64,000 bases of DNA, from positions 682,001 to 746,000 of the forward strand of contig OZ020249.1 in the NCBI GenBank assembly GCA_963971285.1. The letters are read 5' to 3'. Below, in pieces: positions 54,301 to 63,897 of this stretch (within the stretch, counting starts at the first letter, position 1; each line of letters opens with the position of its first letter). The notes under the pieces are model-generated. The model was not told the origin of the DNA, made no database searches, and worked only from the letters and a program-made list of their open reading frames with translations. The stretch is from Astropecten irregularis (taxonomy: Eukaryota; Echinodermata; Asteroidea; Paxillosida; Astropectinidae). A program made the translations under genes and the position numbers.

Positions 54301-57300
54301 GCTTCAACTTCGTAAAGGCCACAGGCCTATTACTATCTTGCTTGATGGTCTGTGATGTATTAACCGACTGTGCTGTGAACAACTGCTGCAGCTTGCTGTA
54401 AATTTGAGGGCAAGGACACATGCATTTCAGCTAACTGTTATTGCTGTCAAGAGGCAATTATGGGACAACGTGGCTGTCTAAATGTACACTATTATCATTG
54501 ACACGAGACGGATTATTTTTGAAAAGTAGGAACAAACGATCTTAATAACGAGATGTGATATAGGCTTTTATGGGTACCGTGTTGTTGGATTCACGAGCCA
54601 TCGCCGCCAGAGGGCGTGAATTGTTTGGCCCGTGAAACGAAACGAAGTGATTGGAACACACGATGAAGCCAAAGAAAGGTTATACAGCTATGACGACACA
54701 GCGTGACAGTAGCAAAATAAATACCAAGCCTAGCCTCAAGCATCATTTCGTAAAGGTCCCATTAATGGTAATTTCATACTTAAGTTTTTGTCAAAGAAAT
54801 GCAGATTCATGGGCAATCTGATCCAACATGTACATGAAAAGATAAACCTGTGAAAATGTGAGCTCAATCGGACATTCTGAGTCACGAGAAAATAGCGAAA
54901 ACCCCACTCAATTTTTCTTATGAAATTTAAAGAATGGTGTTGATCTTACTCCGAGATCAAAACTGTTTTGGTTTTTGCTTTACTCATTTCTGAATAATTA
55001 CACCGTTTCGGGCGGAAATATTTCAACGGTAGGTTTCTACCACCACCATCTTCATACCCTGAAAGTTATACATTTCTGTTTGGGTATGTTACCAATCCTG
55101 TACTGTACCTTTAAGGTACCCCATCGTGACTCCACGTTACCCACGAGCATCTTCTTGTCTCAGGGCTCATTCCCTGTTTCCCTTACCATTCGAGTCTGGT
55201 CATTCTCCTGACGTTCCCTAGTCCATGAGATGGAATCATTGCCGTGGCTCAGATAGAAGTAGTTGACATGCGCGTTGGAGTCTGCGCGGCCTTGTACGGT
55301 CAGACCATACACGTCTACCACTTTGCCAACATCAATCTGTATCCATGCAGTAGAACTGATTTCACCACACCAAGATGCTAAATGAAGAAAAAGAGGCTCT
55401 TCATAATTTATTCTACATACTCAAGGAAAACGTGCATAAGCCCTTTATGCGTTTGAATATCAGCAGTGTGGTGCCATACTTTGGTTTTTGTCAAAGAAAT
55501 ACTGATTCATGGGCAAAAATATCAAGGAAGATAAAGTAACAGTCATTTGTGAAAATTCCCAGTCCCATACGGCGCTCACTTTTTGAGAAAACAGTGAAAA
55601 ACGCCCACGGCATTTTCAAATCTTTTGACGGGACTTTTTGATCTTCGGAAGATTACAATTGTTTTTGGTCATTGGTTTTAATACTCTTTTCTGGATAATG
55701 CAGCTTTTCAGGCAGACACATTGTAACGGTATGTTTCTATTCTACCATCACCATCTTTATACCTTGTATGTTATTGGTACATCTGTGCCAATTTCTGTTT
55801 CGGTATATGCTACCAAAGTATGACAGTACAGGTATCTTGATAATAATGCTTGGAGTCAGGAGGGCCTGACATTTCGATCCTAGCAGAGCCAAAACACATG
55901 CTCAGCAAACAATGGCCAGATATACAAGTCCAAAGCAGTAAATATCACATAAACATTTGTTTGGTAATTCTGTTTGATGGCAGACTTTTCATGCTTAAAT
56001 TTTATGCTTAAGCAGCTTTATGAAAATGGCACATGGAAAACAGGGAAATCATGCCCTTGTCATTTAGGCTCTGATAAGGATCCTGCTAGGATCAAAACGT
56101 CTGGCCCTCCCAAATCCATCCGTTTATAATAGACAGTGATGTATCTTTACTGTCATTACGACAAGAATATGCAAGTGAAGATAACATGCTAAATATATGA
56201 GAAGATCAGAACAAAGGGGGACAGAGCAGCCATATGCAGCAGTTTATTACTTGCATTGATACTAAAATACCATTATTTCTCATGCTCACCGCTAACTTCA
56301 TAATAATATCTTACTTAACATTCATTTAGCTGTTTTGTATCTTATTTGATATGTCTGTTAGAATATATACCGGTATTCCTTTTAGACTTATTTTATCAAT
56401 TATTTAGCGTTCGTGCAAATTTCTTAAAGTTTGATCAAAAACACCGAATTTTGAATAAAGTAAAACAAAAGTTCATGAAAAGTTCAAGTATAATCTTACC
56501 GTTGCTATTCAGGCGAGCCAGTGTTGGTCCATAATGTGCAGAATCATCGTTGAAGACGGTTGACGCTGAAATCTGTGTGTCGGTAATGAGACCACTTTCC
56601 ATGCCTAGTGGAACGCAACAGTCACAAACTGTGGAGAACAGAATTAGGCAAAGGAATTATAATTACCACTCTTTGATTTTAATTATTCAGCGGGTCTAAT
56701 CACACAAGGTATTAAAGGTATAGTATCATACTTTGGTAGCGTACTGTCACAACCCCCGGTTTTCCCCCAACCCGCGGGAAGCAACCTTCGGTAATCTCTA
56801 AGCTTTCAAGCGAAATAAAACCACAATAACACCAGAGTTTGTATATTTACAAAGTATAGTACACACAACAATTTATTTACATACTATTCACAAATTATTT
56901 ACACGGTTTTTACCATGCATGGCACATCTAATTTCAATTCAAAATTCACAATTTACCCAAGATCTCGCACTTACACTATTATCAAACATATGATTCCTGG
57001 TTTTTATAATTTCTTTTATATTTCTTTATACAATTTTTACTTTAATAAACGAGGAATTACTGTTTGGATCAGGCGGTGGCGGTGACTGGATATAGAAGGA
57101 AACAGGTCGTCCTGATAATCAGCAGGCTGGCCCTCAGTTCCAGAAAACACAGACAAGTCCTCACGTCAACCCAAAACGAAAGAGTTTCTTCTCTCTAGAA
57201 GTCAATCAAACCCCGCGAAGAAAACTGTCCCCGTGACTGCCAAAATCTTTTGTTTCCCAACCCCCCTCATAAGGCATTGAATAATAGCACAGGGTTCTGG

Positions 57301-60300
57301 AGGCTCATTCGCCAGATAAGTTAAAGCTGTTTCTCTGTACCTAACCACATTAACGGCAGTTTCTTTTCTTTTTTTGCCACATAAAAATACAATTTCGTTT
57401 CACTCGATACGTTTTAAGAGTAATTTCTCTATAATTTAACTTCACTATGTGACACGTACCGAAACAGAAATCTTCACAGATTTACCTATAACTTACAGGG
57501 TATAAAGATGGTTATAGTAGAAACATACTGTTAAAATATTTCTGCATGAAATTCTGTATTTATCCAGAAAAGAGTCAAACCAGTGACCAGAATTATTTTT
57601 GATCTTTTAAAGATAAAAAATAAAAGAGAAAATACTTAAGAAATACTATGAGCGTTTTTCACCGTTTTCTTAAAAAGTGGACACCGTATGGAGCTGAAAT
57701 TTTCACAGATGACTGCTATTGTATATCTTCCTTGAAAGTTTTGCCGATGAATCTGTATTTCTTTGACAAAAAAACAAAGTATGATAATACCTTTAAAAGC
57801 AACCTTATGAAAGCCTACCTATGACCGTAACGACGAAGGAGCACTCTCCCTTGTTCCAAGCCGCATCTTCTGCCGAGCAGGTAACCGTGGTGTTACCGGT
57901 GGGGTACATCTCGCCACTACGGTCAGTCATCCCGTCCTCTCGGTAACAGGTGCAGACCAGCAAGCCGTCTACTTCATCGGTTGCGATGGGCATAGATGGC
58001 CAAATGACCGGGACTGGCGTAGCGACATCGGTAGTGAAGCTGTAAATATCTGCTGGACAGGTAACGTCTGGTATCTCCCTGTCGCCTGGTGAAGATGTAG
58101 GCGCTGTAACAATCCACCAAAATGACAGACAGTCAAACCATCAAATACATTCGTATTCCTTATTCTTCTTGCTTGGAGTTAGGAGGGCCTGACGTTTTGA
58201 TCCTAACATGATCCTTTTCAAAGGCTTAACTTGCGTTCTAAGGCCCTGTCACACCTAGCCGATCTGGCCCGCCGGAGCGATACTGGAGTACACAATGTCA
58301 TTACTGCGGTTTCACATCGGTAACTGAACGGAAGCACATCGGTAGGACATCGGCGACTAAATTAGAACATGCTAAAAAATGTTTGCCGATGCGCTGCCGG
58401 AGCGAGCATCTTCGGCAGTACTCCAGAATGGTTCCGTTAAGGTCGGTTGAGTACCGGCACCGCCCCGTTAATGGATCATCCCGCGGCGGCTCTCCGGTAG
58501 TCTCAAAATGTTTGCCGTACTATATTAGATAAAATACCGTAGTCCAGCTGATGTACTAACGATGTACTAACGTTCTTCGGCATTAGACTGAAATTGAGGG
58601 AAAACTAAGACTAAATTACCCAACCTCAAAACCCGATTTTCATCTTTCTTTCAATGCACATTATGTGTGTATTAAACACTTATTCTGGAATACTGCAAAT
58701 TTGTTTTTAAAGAGTATTCTTTCAATTAGTCATATTTTCGCCAATTTCTGCCCCAATATGCTTAAATTCTACATGGTGATAGCCAAGACATTGTTGTCAG
58801 TCATATAAGTGAATTATAAAGTAATAAACGGTTTAGTTGTTACTAATGGTTCCCAACAAAGTGTTGCGGTTTTTGTGGGAACACGTTGTATAATAACCTC
58901 AAGCAATTTGTTTTCATAGTGATAAAGATATACTAGTGGGAACTTTGGGGCCGTCCATAAAGTACGTACGCACGAAATGCCGACTTTTTTGACCCCCCTC
59001 TCCCTCTGTATGCATGGCGTACGCAGTGGTCCTAACCCCCCCCCCCCCCTCCCCCCTGTACGCATACGCATTCCACATAAGGTTTTTCACTTCTCGTGGT
59101 CCCTTGCTTTAGCATCATTAAAATGTCACCGTAATCCGGGCCGGTACCGTTATTGGGACGTCACTTTCAAATTCTGAAATAAATGACTAAAGTTTAACAG
59201 GTTTATATACATTTACAGATGGATTTTACTATTTTTTATCATGTTGAATAAGAAAAAAAGGAAAAAACAAAACAAACCCGGTGCTTTTTTCACGTTTTTT
59301 ACCTCTCTTTTCGCGCGATAATGCTATGCAACATTTTCGTTTGCGTACGGTACGCATTGGCCTTAACCCCCCTCCCCCCTGTACGCATGCCGTACGCATC
59401 GGTAACAACCCCCCTCCCCCCTTCGTGCGTACGTACTTTAAGGACGGCCCCTTTCTGTATGGATACCTGAGTGTTCTGTCCGAGAATCTGTCGGAGAATC
59501 TGTCGGAGAATCTGTCGGAGAACTGAGACTTGTCGAGCTAACCTGAGACGCATTAGAAAAAAAAAAGAATATTATATCGATGTTCACGCGATTATACAGG
59601 CCAACCAAATGAGATGATTTTGTTTTAAAGGTAATTTCATACTTTGGTTTTTGTCAAAGAAATACAGATTCATGGGCAAAAATATCAAGAAAGATACAGT
59701 AACAGCCACCTGTGAACATTTCAGTTCCATACGGCATACGGTGTTCATGTTGTGAGAAATCAGTGAAAAATTTGCACGGTGTTTTAAAATCTTTTCACAG
59801 GATTTGTGATCTTTCAAAGATCAAAACTTGTTTTTGTTCTTTTGTTTTACTCACTTCTCGGTAAATATAGCATTTCGGACAGAGCAATTTAAAGGTACAT
59901 GTATGTTTATACCAGGTCAATCTTTAAAACTTAAAACAGGTAAATCTGGGGAAATTTCTCTTTTGGTTTCTTGCCAAAGTAGGTCTAAGTTAGTACCTTT
60001 AAGGCACATCCATTCTCAATTTCTCAACTCAGCAGATGTCAAATCAGTAAATGGGTAAAGGACTATCGTGATTCGAGGATTAGGTAGCTCTAGAGTTTGG
60101 AAAACAAGTTAAGAATGTGCATGCCATGTACAATTGATTTAGCTTTCGTTAGAAGTCGCCACAGTATTTTGGCTCGTCGATGGTTTAAGAAAACACTATA
60201 ATACTTTCCGTTCGTTTTCCATTTCAATTGTTAAATTTGAATCAATACATTGGATTGATAATTAACTTGATTATGTACCAAACCGATTTATTCGTGTGAA

Positions 60301-60947
60301 AAATATAAGGAATCATGGTCGATTCTTCAACTCGTTTCAAATCAAGTACAATTGCTTAAAGTTAGGAGGGCCTGACGCGTTTCGATCCTAACAGGATCTT
60401 TCTCAACTTTGAGAAAGATCCTGTTAGGAAATAATACTTTGAAAAAGATCCTGTTAGGATAGAAAAGCGTCATCGAGAGTCGTTTTGATGACTTCTTCGG
60501 CAGGTCATGGTCTTTAGTAGATTGAGACTTTTGTGCTTTTGGAAAGCTACTGATTCAGTTTTAGTTTGTCAAAGTTACCTGTTCTTCGGTAGAAGCCGTC
60601 GTGGTTTCATAACTCTGGTCAATGCCTTCTGCTCTCGAGTAGTAAGCTCGCCCGGGAAGTGATATCAAACTCCCCGGTGATTCTTGGTGAGTGGAATCGT
60701 TCAGTTCACAGACTCCCTCCACATCATCGTGGTTGAATGAGAGGCAGTGAGCATGTCTTAAGCAGGCCACAGCGCATTGGAGTCGAGACACTCCGTGCAA
60801 GCTCCTCCAAAACGCGTGACCTTCTAACGAGTGGTGCTCTTGCGACACGAACATACAATCACGGTAGCTGAGAGAACATGCCACTGCCATCCGATTCAAG
60901 GAGTTGAGCCACACAAGCGTTATCACAAATGCTACCAAGACGGCCAT
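51210..60947 (-). CDS. Secreted PAN/apple - HYR - F5/8C (discoidin) domain protein, six exons
   Basis: Exons in transcript order: 60947-60579, 59542-59467, 58103-57819, 56628-56500, 55377-55187, 51362-51210. All introns are GT-AG, phases agree (0, 1, 1, 1, 0), and the sum is 1203 bases, giving 400 residues. The order is signal peptide (MAVLVAFVITLVWL), a PAN/apple-like cysteine domain (residues about 25-105), a Ser/Thr/Pro linker, a HYR domain (about 160-240) and a complete F5/8C domain from CDCCVPLGM to IELIGC at the C terminus. There is no membrane anchor, so it should be secreted. Such domains bind glycans, lipids or other matrix proteins, so an adhesive or recognition role is likely. The exact protein is not known to me. 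The start at 60947 is chosen over 60995 because it begins the signal peptide and has context AAAATGG. Confidence 0.88.
51431..52030. mobile_element. TTAA-B MITE, reversed, with nested hAT element
   Basis: Begins ttataatacatgattggtaa, then B arm and shared arm reversed, ending taaccaatgttgtacatgcc then TTTAA. Interrupted at 51789-51996. Confidence 0.7.
51789..51996. mobile_element. hAT-like MITE, 208 bp, nested
   Basis: Ends CAGTGGCGTCACCAGCC and TTGGCGACGCCACTG are inverted repeats of hAT form. An exact 8-bp direct repeat, ATGGTTTG, flanks it (51781-51788 and 51997-52004), the target-site length of hAT. The interior is G and C runs (51904-51971) plus atataatattat-like sequence. Confidence 0.85.
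52580..52915. mobile_element. TTAA-B MITE, full length
   Basis: TTAA, aggtacagtacatgattgga, shared arm, B arm, accaatcatgaacaatacct, TTAA. Confidence 0.75.
53394..53735. repeat. Poly-C tracts and ACGTACG palindrome cluster
   Basis: C runs at 53414-53428 and 53709-53730. Between them 53505-53690 is built of TACGTACG. Two 34-bp arms (53576-53609 and 53623-53656) are inverted repeats with one mismatch and a 13-bp spacer, and each contains an 18-bp perfect palindrome, ATCTCGTACGTACGAGAT. Confidence 0.8.
53798..54300. repeat. Two abutting repeat elements
   Basis: 53798-53924 matches the core of the 1980 element. 53921-54300 is an inverted-repeat element of the 3205 type (GGCCATAAAACAAAATTGTT with ttgtattggcgtaacccg, mirrored by aagccaatgcaaccattttt and ATGGCC), with long A runs inside. 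Confidence 0.5.
54772..55114. mobile_element. Chimeric TTAA MITE (A end joined to B body)
   Basis: Starts with the A terminus and the first part of the A arm (ggtaatttcatacttaagtt, tgtcaaagaaatgcagattc, atgggcaa), then switches at about 54820 to the B arm (tgatccaacatgtacatgaa) and ends with the B terminus (ttaccaatcctgtactgtac, TTAA). Confidence 0.7.
55187..55377 (-). CDS. PAN-HYR-F5/8C gene, exon 5 (middle of F5/8C)
   Basis: Minus strand; acceptor CATTTAG, enters in phase 1 (G plus CA gives Ala), donor ATG|GTAAGG, leaves in phase 0. It reads SWCGEISSTAWIQIDVGKVV then DVYGLTVQGRADSNAHVNYF and YLSHGNDSISWTRERQENDQ. SWC....WIQID.G....V.G...QGR is diagnostic of F5/8C domains. Confidence 0.93.
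55472..55833. mobile_element. TTAA-A MITE, reversed
   Basis: Reversed A arm (ataaagtaacagtcatttgt), hairpin GATCTTCGGAAGAT, reversed shared arm, and end ctaccaaagtatgacagtac. The terminal TTAA is worn on both sides. Confidence 0.65.
55855..56130. repeat. GATCCTGCTAGGATC repeats around a foldback fragment
   Basis: GGGCCTGACATTTCGATCCT at 55862 and GGATCCTGCTAGGATCAAAA at 56079 flank a reversed fragment of the GCCAATTTCATAGAGC family (55895-56035, aacaatggccagatatac ... gcttaagcagctttatgaa). Confidence 0.55.
56500..56628 (-). CDS. PAN-HYR-F5/8C gene, exon 4 (start of F5/8C)
   Basis: Minus strand; acceptor TCCACAG, donor AACG|GTAAGA, phase 1 at both ends. It reads VCDCCVPLGMESGLITDTQI then SASTVFNDDSAHYGPTLARL and NSN. 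C..PLGME.G.I.D.QI.AS is the standard start of F5/8C. Confidence 0.95.
56712..57796. mobile_element. TTAA-A MITE split by a solo LTR
   Basis: TTAA, aggtatagtatcatactttg at the left. After the LTR come the shared arm (tttacctataacttacaggg), A arm and caaagtatgataatacctt then TTAA. The MITE is therefore older than the LTR insertion. Confidence 0.8.
56745..57454. mobile_element. Solo LTR of an LTR retrotransposon (fossil)
   Basis: A 710-bp block that starts TGTCACAACC and ends TATGTGACA, with the TG...CA termini of an LTR, flanked by a 5-bp direct repeat CGTAC (56740-56744 and 57455-57459). No internal region or second LTR is present, so it is a solo LTR left by recombination. Ty3/Gypsy-like is likely from LTR form, but the family is not proven. 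Confidence 0.75.
57819..58103 (-). CDS. PAN-HYR-F5/8C gene, exon 3 (HYR domain)
   Basis: Minus strand; acceptor GTTACAG, donor ATAG|GTAGGC, phase 1 at both ends, as is usual for one-domain extracellular exons. It reads PTSSPGDREIPDVTCPADIY then SFTTDVATPVPVIWPSMPIA and MYPTGNTTVTCSAEDAAWNK then GECSFVVTVI. VTCPADI..F....P...WP..P.A.D with the closing YPTGNTTVTC...DAA.N..ECSFVVTV is the HYR pattern. Two extra cysteines (LVCTCYRED) in the middle are unusual and may pair. Confidence 0.93.
58178..58505. repeat. Hairpin repeat copy and one end of an AAGGCCCTGTCACACC element
   Basis: 58178-58230 has GGGCCTGACGTTTTGATCCT. 58241-58505 starts taaggccctgtcacacctag, which looks like a DNA-transposon terminus similar in form to TAAGGCCCGG at 18652. 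The matching right end was not found. 58506-58946 is unique AT-rich sequence. Confidence 0.4.
58947..59451. mobile_element. ACGTACG foldback DNA transposon, copy 2
   Basis: Reverse complement of 33220-33722 over its whole length, with ends ggggccgtccataaagtacg and acgtactttaaggacggccc then C. Flanked by TTT on both sides. The two copies differ little, so they moved recently. Confidence 0.8.
59467..59542 (-). CDS. PAN-HYR-F5/8C gene, exon 2 (76-base Ser/Thr/Pro linker)
   Basis: Minus strand; a long pyrimidine tract with CTAATGCGTCTCAG precedes it and donor TCAG|GTATCC follows. It enters in phase 0 and leaves in phase 1, exactly what is needed to join exons 1 and 3. It encodes VSSTSLSSPTDSPTDSPTDS then RTEHS. 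The SPTD unit is a 12-bp tandem repeat. Likely O-glycosylated spacer. Support is splice sites and phase only, so somewhat less sure than the domain exons. Confidence 0.75.
59625..60002. mobile_element. TTAA-A MITE, reversed
   Basis: TTAA, aggtaatttcatactttggt, reversed A arm, hairpin GATCTTTCAAAGATC, reversed shared arm, gccaaagtaggtctaagtta, then TTAA. Confidence 0.7.
60360..60475. repeat. GATCCTGTTAGGATCGAAAC hairpin repeats, three units
   Basis: GGGCCTGACGCGTTTCGATC then CTAACAGGATCTTTCTCAA, followed by two inverted units (GAGAAAGATCCTGTTAGGA and GAAAAAGATCCTGTTAGGAT). Confidence 0.55.
60579..60947 (-). CDS. PAN-HYR-F5/8C gene, exon 1 (signal peptide and PAN/apple domain)
   Basis: Minus strand; ATG at 60947, donor CAG|GTAACT after 60579, phase 0. 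Hydrophobic signal MAVLVAFVITLVWLNSLNRM, then CSLSYRDCMFVSQEHHSLEG, SRLQCAVACLRHAHCLSFNH and DDVEGVCELNDS. The C...C..A.C.S(F)N....CELN spacing is the PAN/apple pattern seen in many invertebrate lectin-like proteins. It ends in SYETTTASTEEQ, the start of the linker. Confidence 0.88.
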
Positions 60948-62966
60948 TTTTGGAGTAAAACTGAATTCTGGATCTATGAAAAGTTTCACTGGCAATCTAA
61001 AGTCTGGTTTCCGCGGGGCTTAGCTGTATAGCAATCTTCAATGATGACTTCTATGTGGGACATGTGGTAGGCCGGTTGTGAATGACAGAGAACAGAATTG
61101 AGACTGTTCGCCGTAAGGCCTACTCGCTCAGTCTGACTTCGGCAAAGCCAGTCAAAAGCCAGCTCTTGCTCTTTCACAAAGCTACCTTATTCATGTTACA
61201 ATGGGCAAACGGCACTAACTATACACAGGTTTCTCAAATCGAAATGATTAATATTTAATGATTTTCACAGCAAACAAAAACGACTGCCACATAATAATTT
61301 AGGCTATGTGAACAAATAATGTAACTGGCAATCATGTGAAAAACCACGTGTGTTAATTTACCCTCAAGCCCCACCCGGATAAACTGCCCGAGTTGAATAG
61401 AAAATCGAAAACCCACGCAATTGATCATGAGATGAGAATTTAATTATTTCCAGAACTTTGTTGACAATTAAGAGGTAAATGAACTGAATCCGAATATCTA
61501 GGATTGATTTCAGTGTTGGTTTGGGTCTATTAATTGCTGGCGACTGCATTGATATTTGTGTTTCTGGTAATCTGCGTATAAGACGCAGAAGGTATAGGTT
61601 TTTCCATTGTGTTGCCGTCAAACATGATAATTACACAACTCCGACCAACGGTATTTTGTCTGTGTTTCTAGGCCTATATTTTGTTCAGTAGATATTAACC
61701 ATGACTTCTCAATGAAATTGCAGTTTTCCCCTTTTCAACCCCCAAAACGGGTTTTGGTATTCTCTACCTGCAACCCAATTTCCCCTAATTCAGTTACCTA
61801 TGATTTGTCTCAGTTTAAACGTAACATAATCTTTCTTCCGTCTAATTGTCCATGCTCTTACAGTATTATTGATGATTTTGTTTAATTAACTTTTATCCCT
61901 CACATTGAGTGAGCTTTGGGTACCTTGTGTCGGGCAACTTCGGCATAAAACTCTCCTCCCAGAGTGTTGATGGGACCACGTGGCTCTTTTTCGAATGTTT
62001 AAATCTCACCATGCTTTTTCTTTATGGTGAAGAGACTATGACCGACGTGTCCCAATTCTCTGGCTGCGACCGCAAATAACACACAAGTCTATGGAAATGG
62101 CTGCAGTCACTGGCTAGTGGCTGCCATAGGTACATGCGTAATTTGCAGCCGCAGCCAGAGAATTGCGGAAACGACCTAAGTGATTGTCTTTGATGAAAAC
62201 GAGTACATATTACCATAAGACAACGATAGAGGGCGTGATTTGTGGCAGTGGTGTACATCCTTAATATTCCTAACCCCACCTTAGGCTACGGCTCGGGCTT
62301 TTGACATTCTTCCGAGACTGAAGCCTTGTTTTAATGATTGTGGAGCAGCTATTTTATCTACGCCGAAGCCATAGCCTTTTGTCTATTTTTGATAATCTGT
62401 TCCTCACAAAAGGTGTAAGACAAAGATCCCAAGCCCAAGCCGAATGTCGTGGAATGGCTTAATTTTCAAAGTGAGGCTTGGCTGGTGCGCCTTTATACCA
62501 GTATTTCCTATCGTATTCATAGCAAGTAGAGTCGACCTAGCATTCCTTTGAATAAAATGTCCACCGATTTGACAAATACAAACTGTATCGTCCCAAAAAG
62601 TTCTCGAGAAATTGTTTAAGTATATAGACCTTTCTTTTGCACCCACAGCCCAAGTTTTGGGCCAATGGTGGAAACTGGCGAGCCATCAAACCCGAGCAAA
62701 ACCATTATAACCGCAATTTGTACACAGCTTTTCATAAACATACAAAATTGCTGAATGTAATTATGGACACAACATAAACAATGTTGGTATTATGCATTTT
62801 GTACAGCTATGGTTTGTTTGTTAAAATGTTAAATTTGTTTGTTCTGGTCACATAATTCTGTCAAGACAATATGATAACTTTGGAACAATTGGCCGCACAT
62901 GCCAACCACCAGCGAATGTTTGTCCACGAAGAATGGTCTATAGGCCTAATTGTAATGATTTGCAAA

Positions 62967-63215
62967 TAGTCTGAAAGGTTTACTGTAATCAAAAATCATG
63001 TGAAGTCACAAGCTATTGTTTCGTGGACCAGTTCCAAGGGAGACTTTTTTGTGGGCGGGGCAAACATGAACTGATCTTTTTTTTTTTTTTTTACTTTTTG
63101 GTCAAAATTAAGCACTTACATAAAAATATAATTTATAGTCATTAATTATGTATTTAGCAATAATTTTAAAGCACTTTCACCCCTTCCCAAATTTGATTAC
63201 ATTAAACCTTTAATC
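62967..63215. mobile_element. AAAGGTTTACTGTAATCA MITE
   Basis: Ends aaaggtttactgtaatcaaa and tttgattacattaaaccttt are inverted repeats. The interior has a T run at 63078-63092. A half copy lies at 10160. Confidence 0.65.
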
Positions 63216-63611
63216 TAACAATATCAGACCAATATTCCTTACTCTCCAGAACATCAAATTCTAAATGAATAAAGGATGTACAAGAACAATAACGTTTTAC
63301 ACGTTGGTGAAGAATTGTATTTTTTGAAATTCTTTTTATTTCCTTGGTTTTTCAGGGATCAACTCCATCGAGCGGACACGGTCCCCAAAATCCCAGCAAA
63401 CAGAAAAAATAACAGCTATTTAATGTCAATTTAACAACAAAGAAAGATTTAAGAAAACAATTATATCCGTTATGTTTGATTTCAAAGATGTTATAATTAC
63501 CTTATTATGTAACCTATAGGCTCAATAAAAAGTGGAAGGGGTCATCCCACAAATGGGCGTGGCCCAAACTTTTAGTGAATTACTAGGAATGTGATTTTGC
63601 AAGCAAACGGA

Positions 63612-63897
63612 CTGGGTCGATTTTACCAAACTCATCTTAACTTACTATCAATCGTAGGACTTATGATGTATTGCAGCCCTACGTAGGATACGATCCTTCG
63701 TAACTTGAGTTACGATCGATCGTATGTCTTCGTGAAATTAATCCCAGGGGTCGATTTCACAAAACCAAACTCATCGTAACTTACTATCAATCGCAAAAAC
63801 TTATTGTGTATTGCAGCCTTACGTATAGAATACGATAGGTTATCCTTCATAAATCGAGTTACGATCGATCATAGGGCTTCGTGAAACCGACCCCTGG
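63612..63897. repeat. Two tandem TCGATTTCATGAAGCCC foldbacks
   Basis: 63612-63742 (ggtcgattttaccaaactca ... cttcgtgaaattaatccc) and 63749-63897 (ggtcgatttcacaaaaccaa ... cttcgtgaaaccgacccc). Each holds GTAACTTGAG- or GTAACTTACT-type stems and TACGATCGATC. Confidence 0.65.

Noticed and set aside
60947-60995. Upstream ATG at 60995 as the start of the PAN-HYR-F5/8C protein
   Set aside because: It would place 16 polar residues before the signal peptide; the ATG at 60947 has good context and starts the hydrophobic segment directly.
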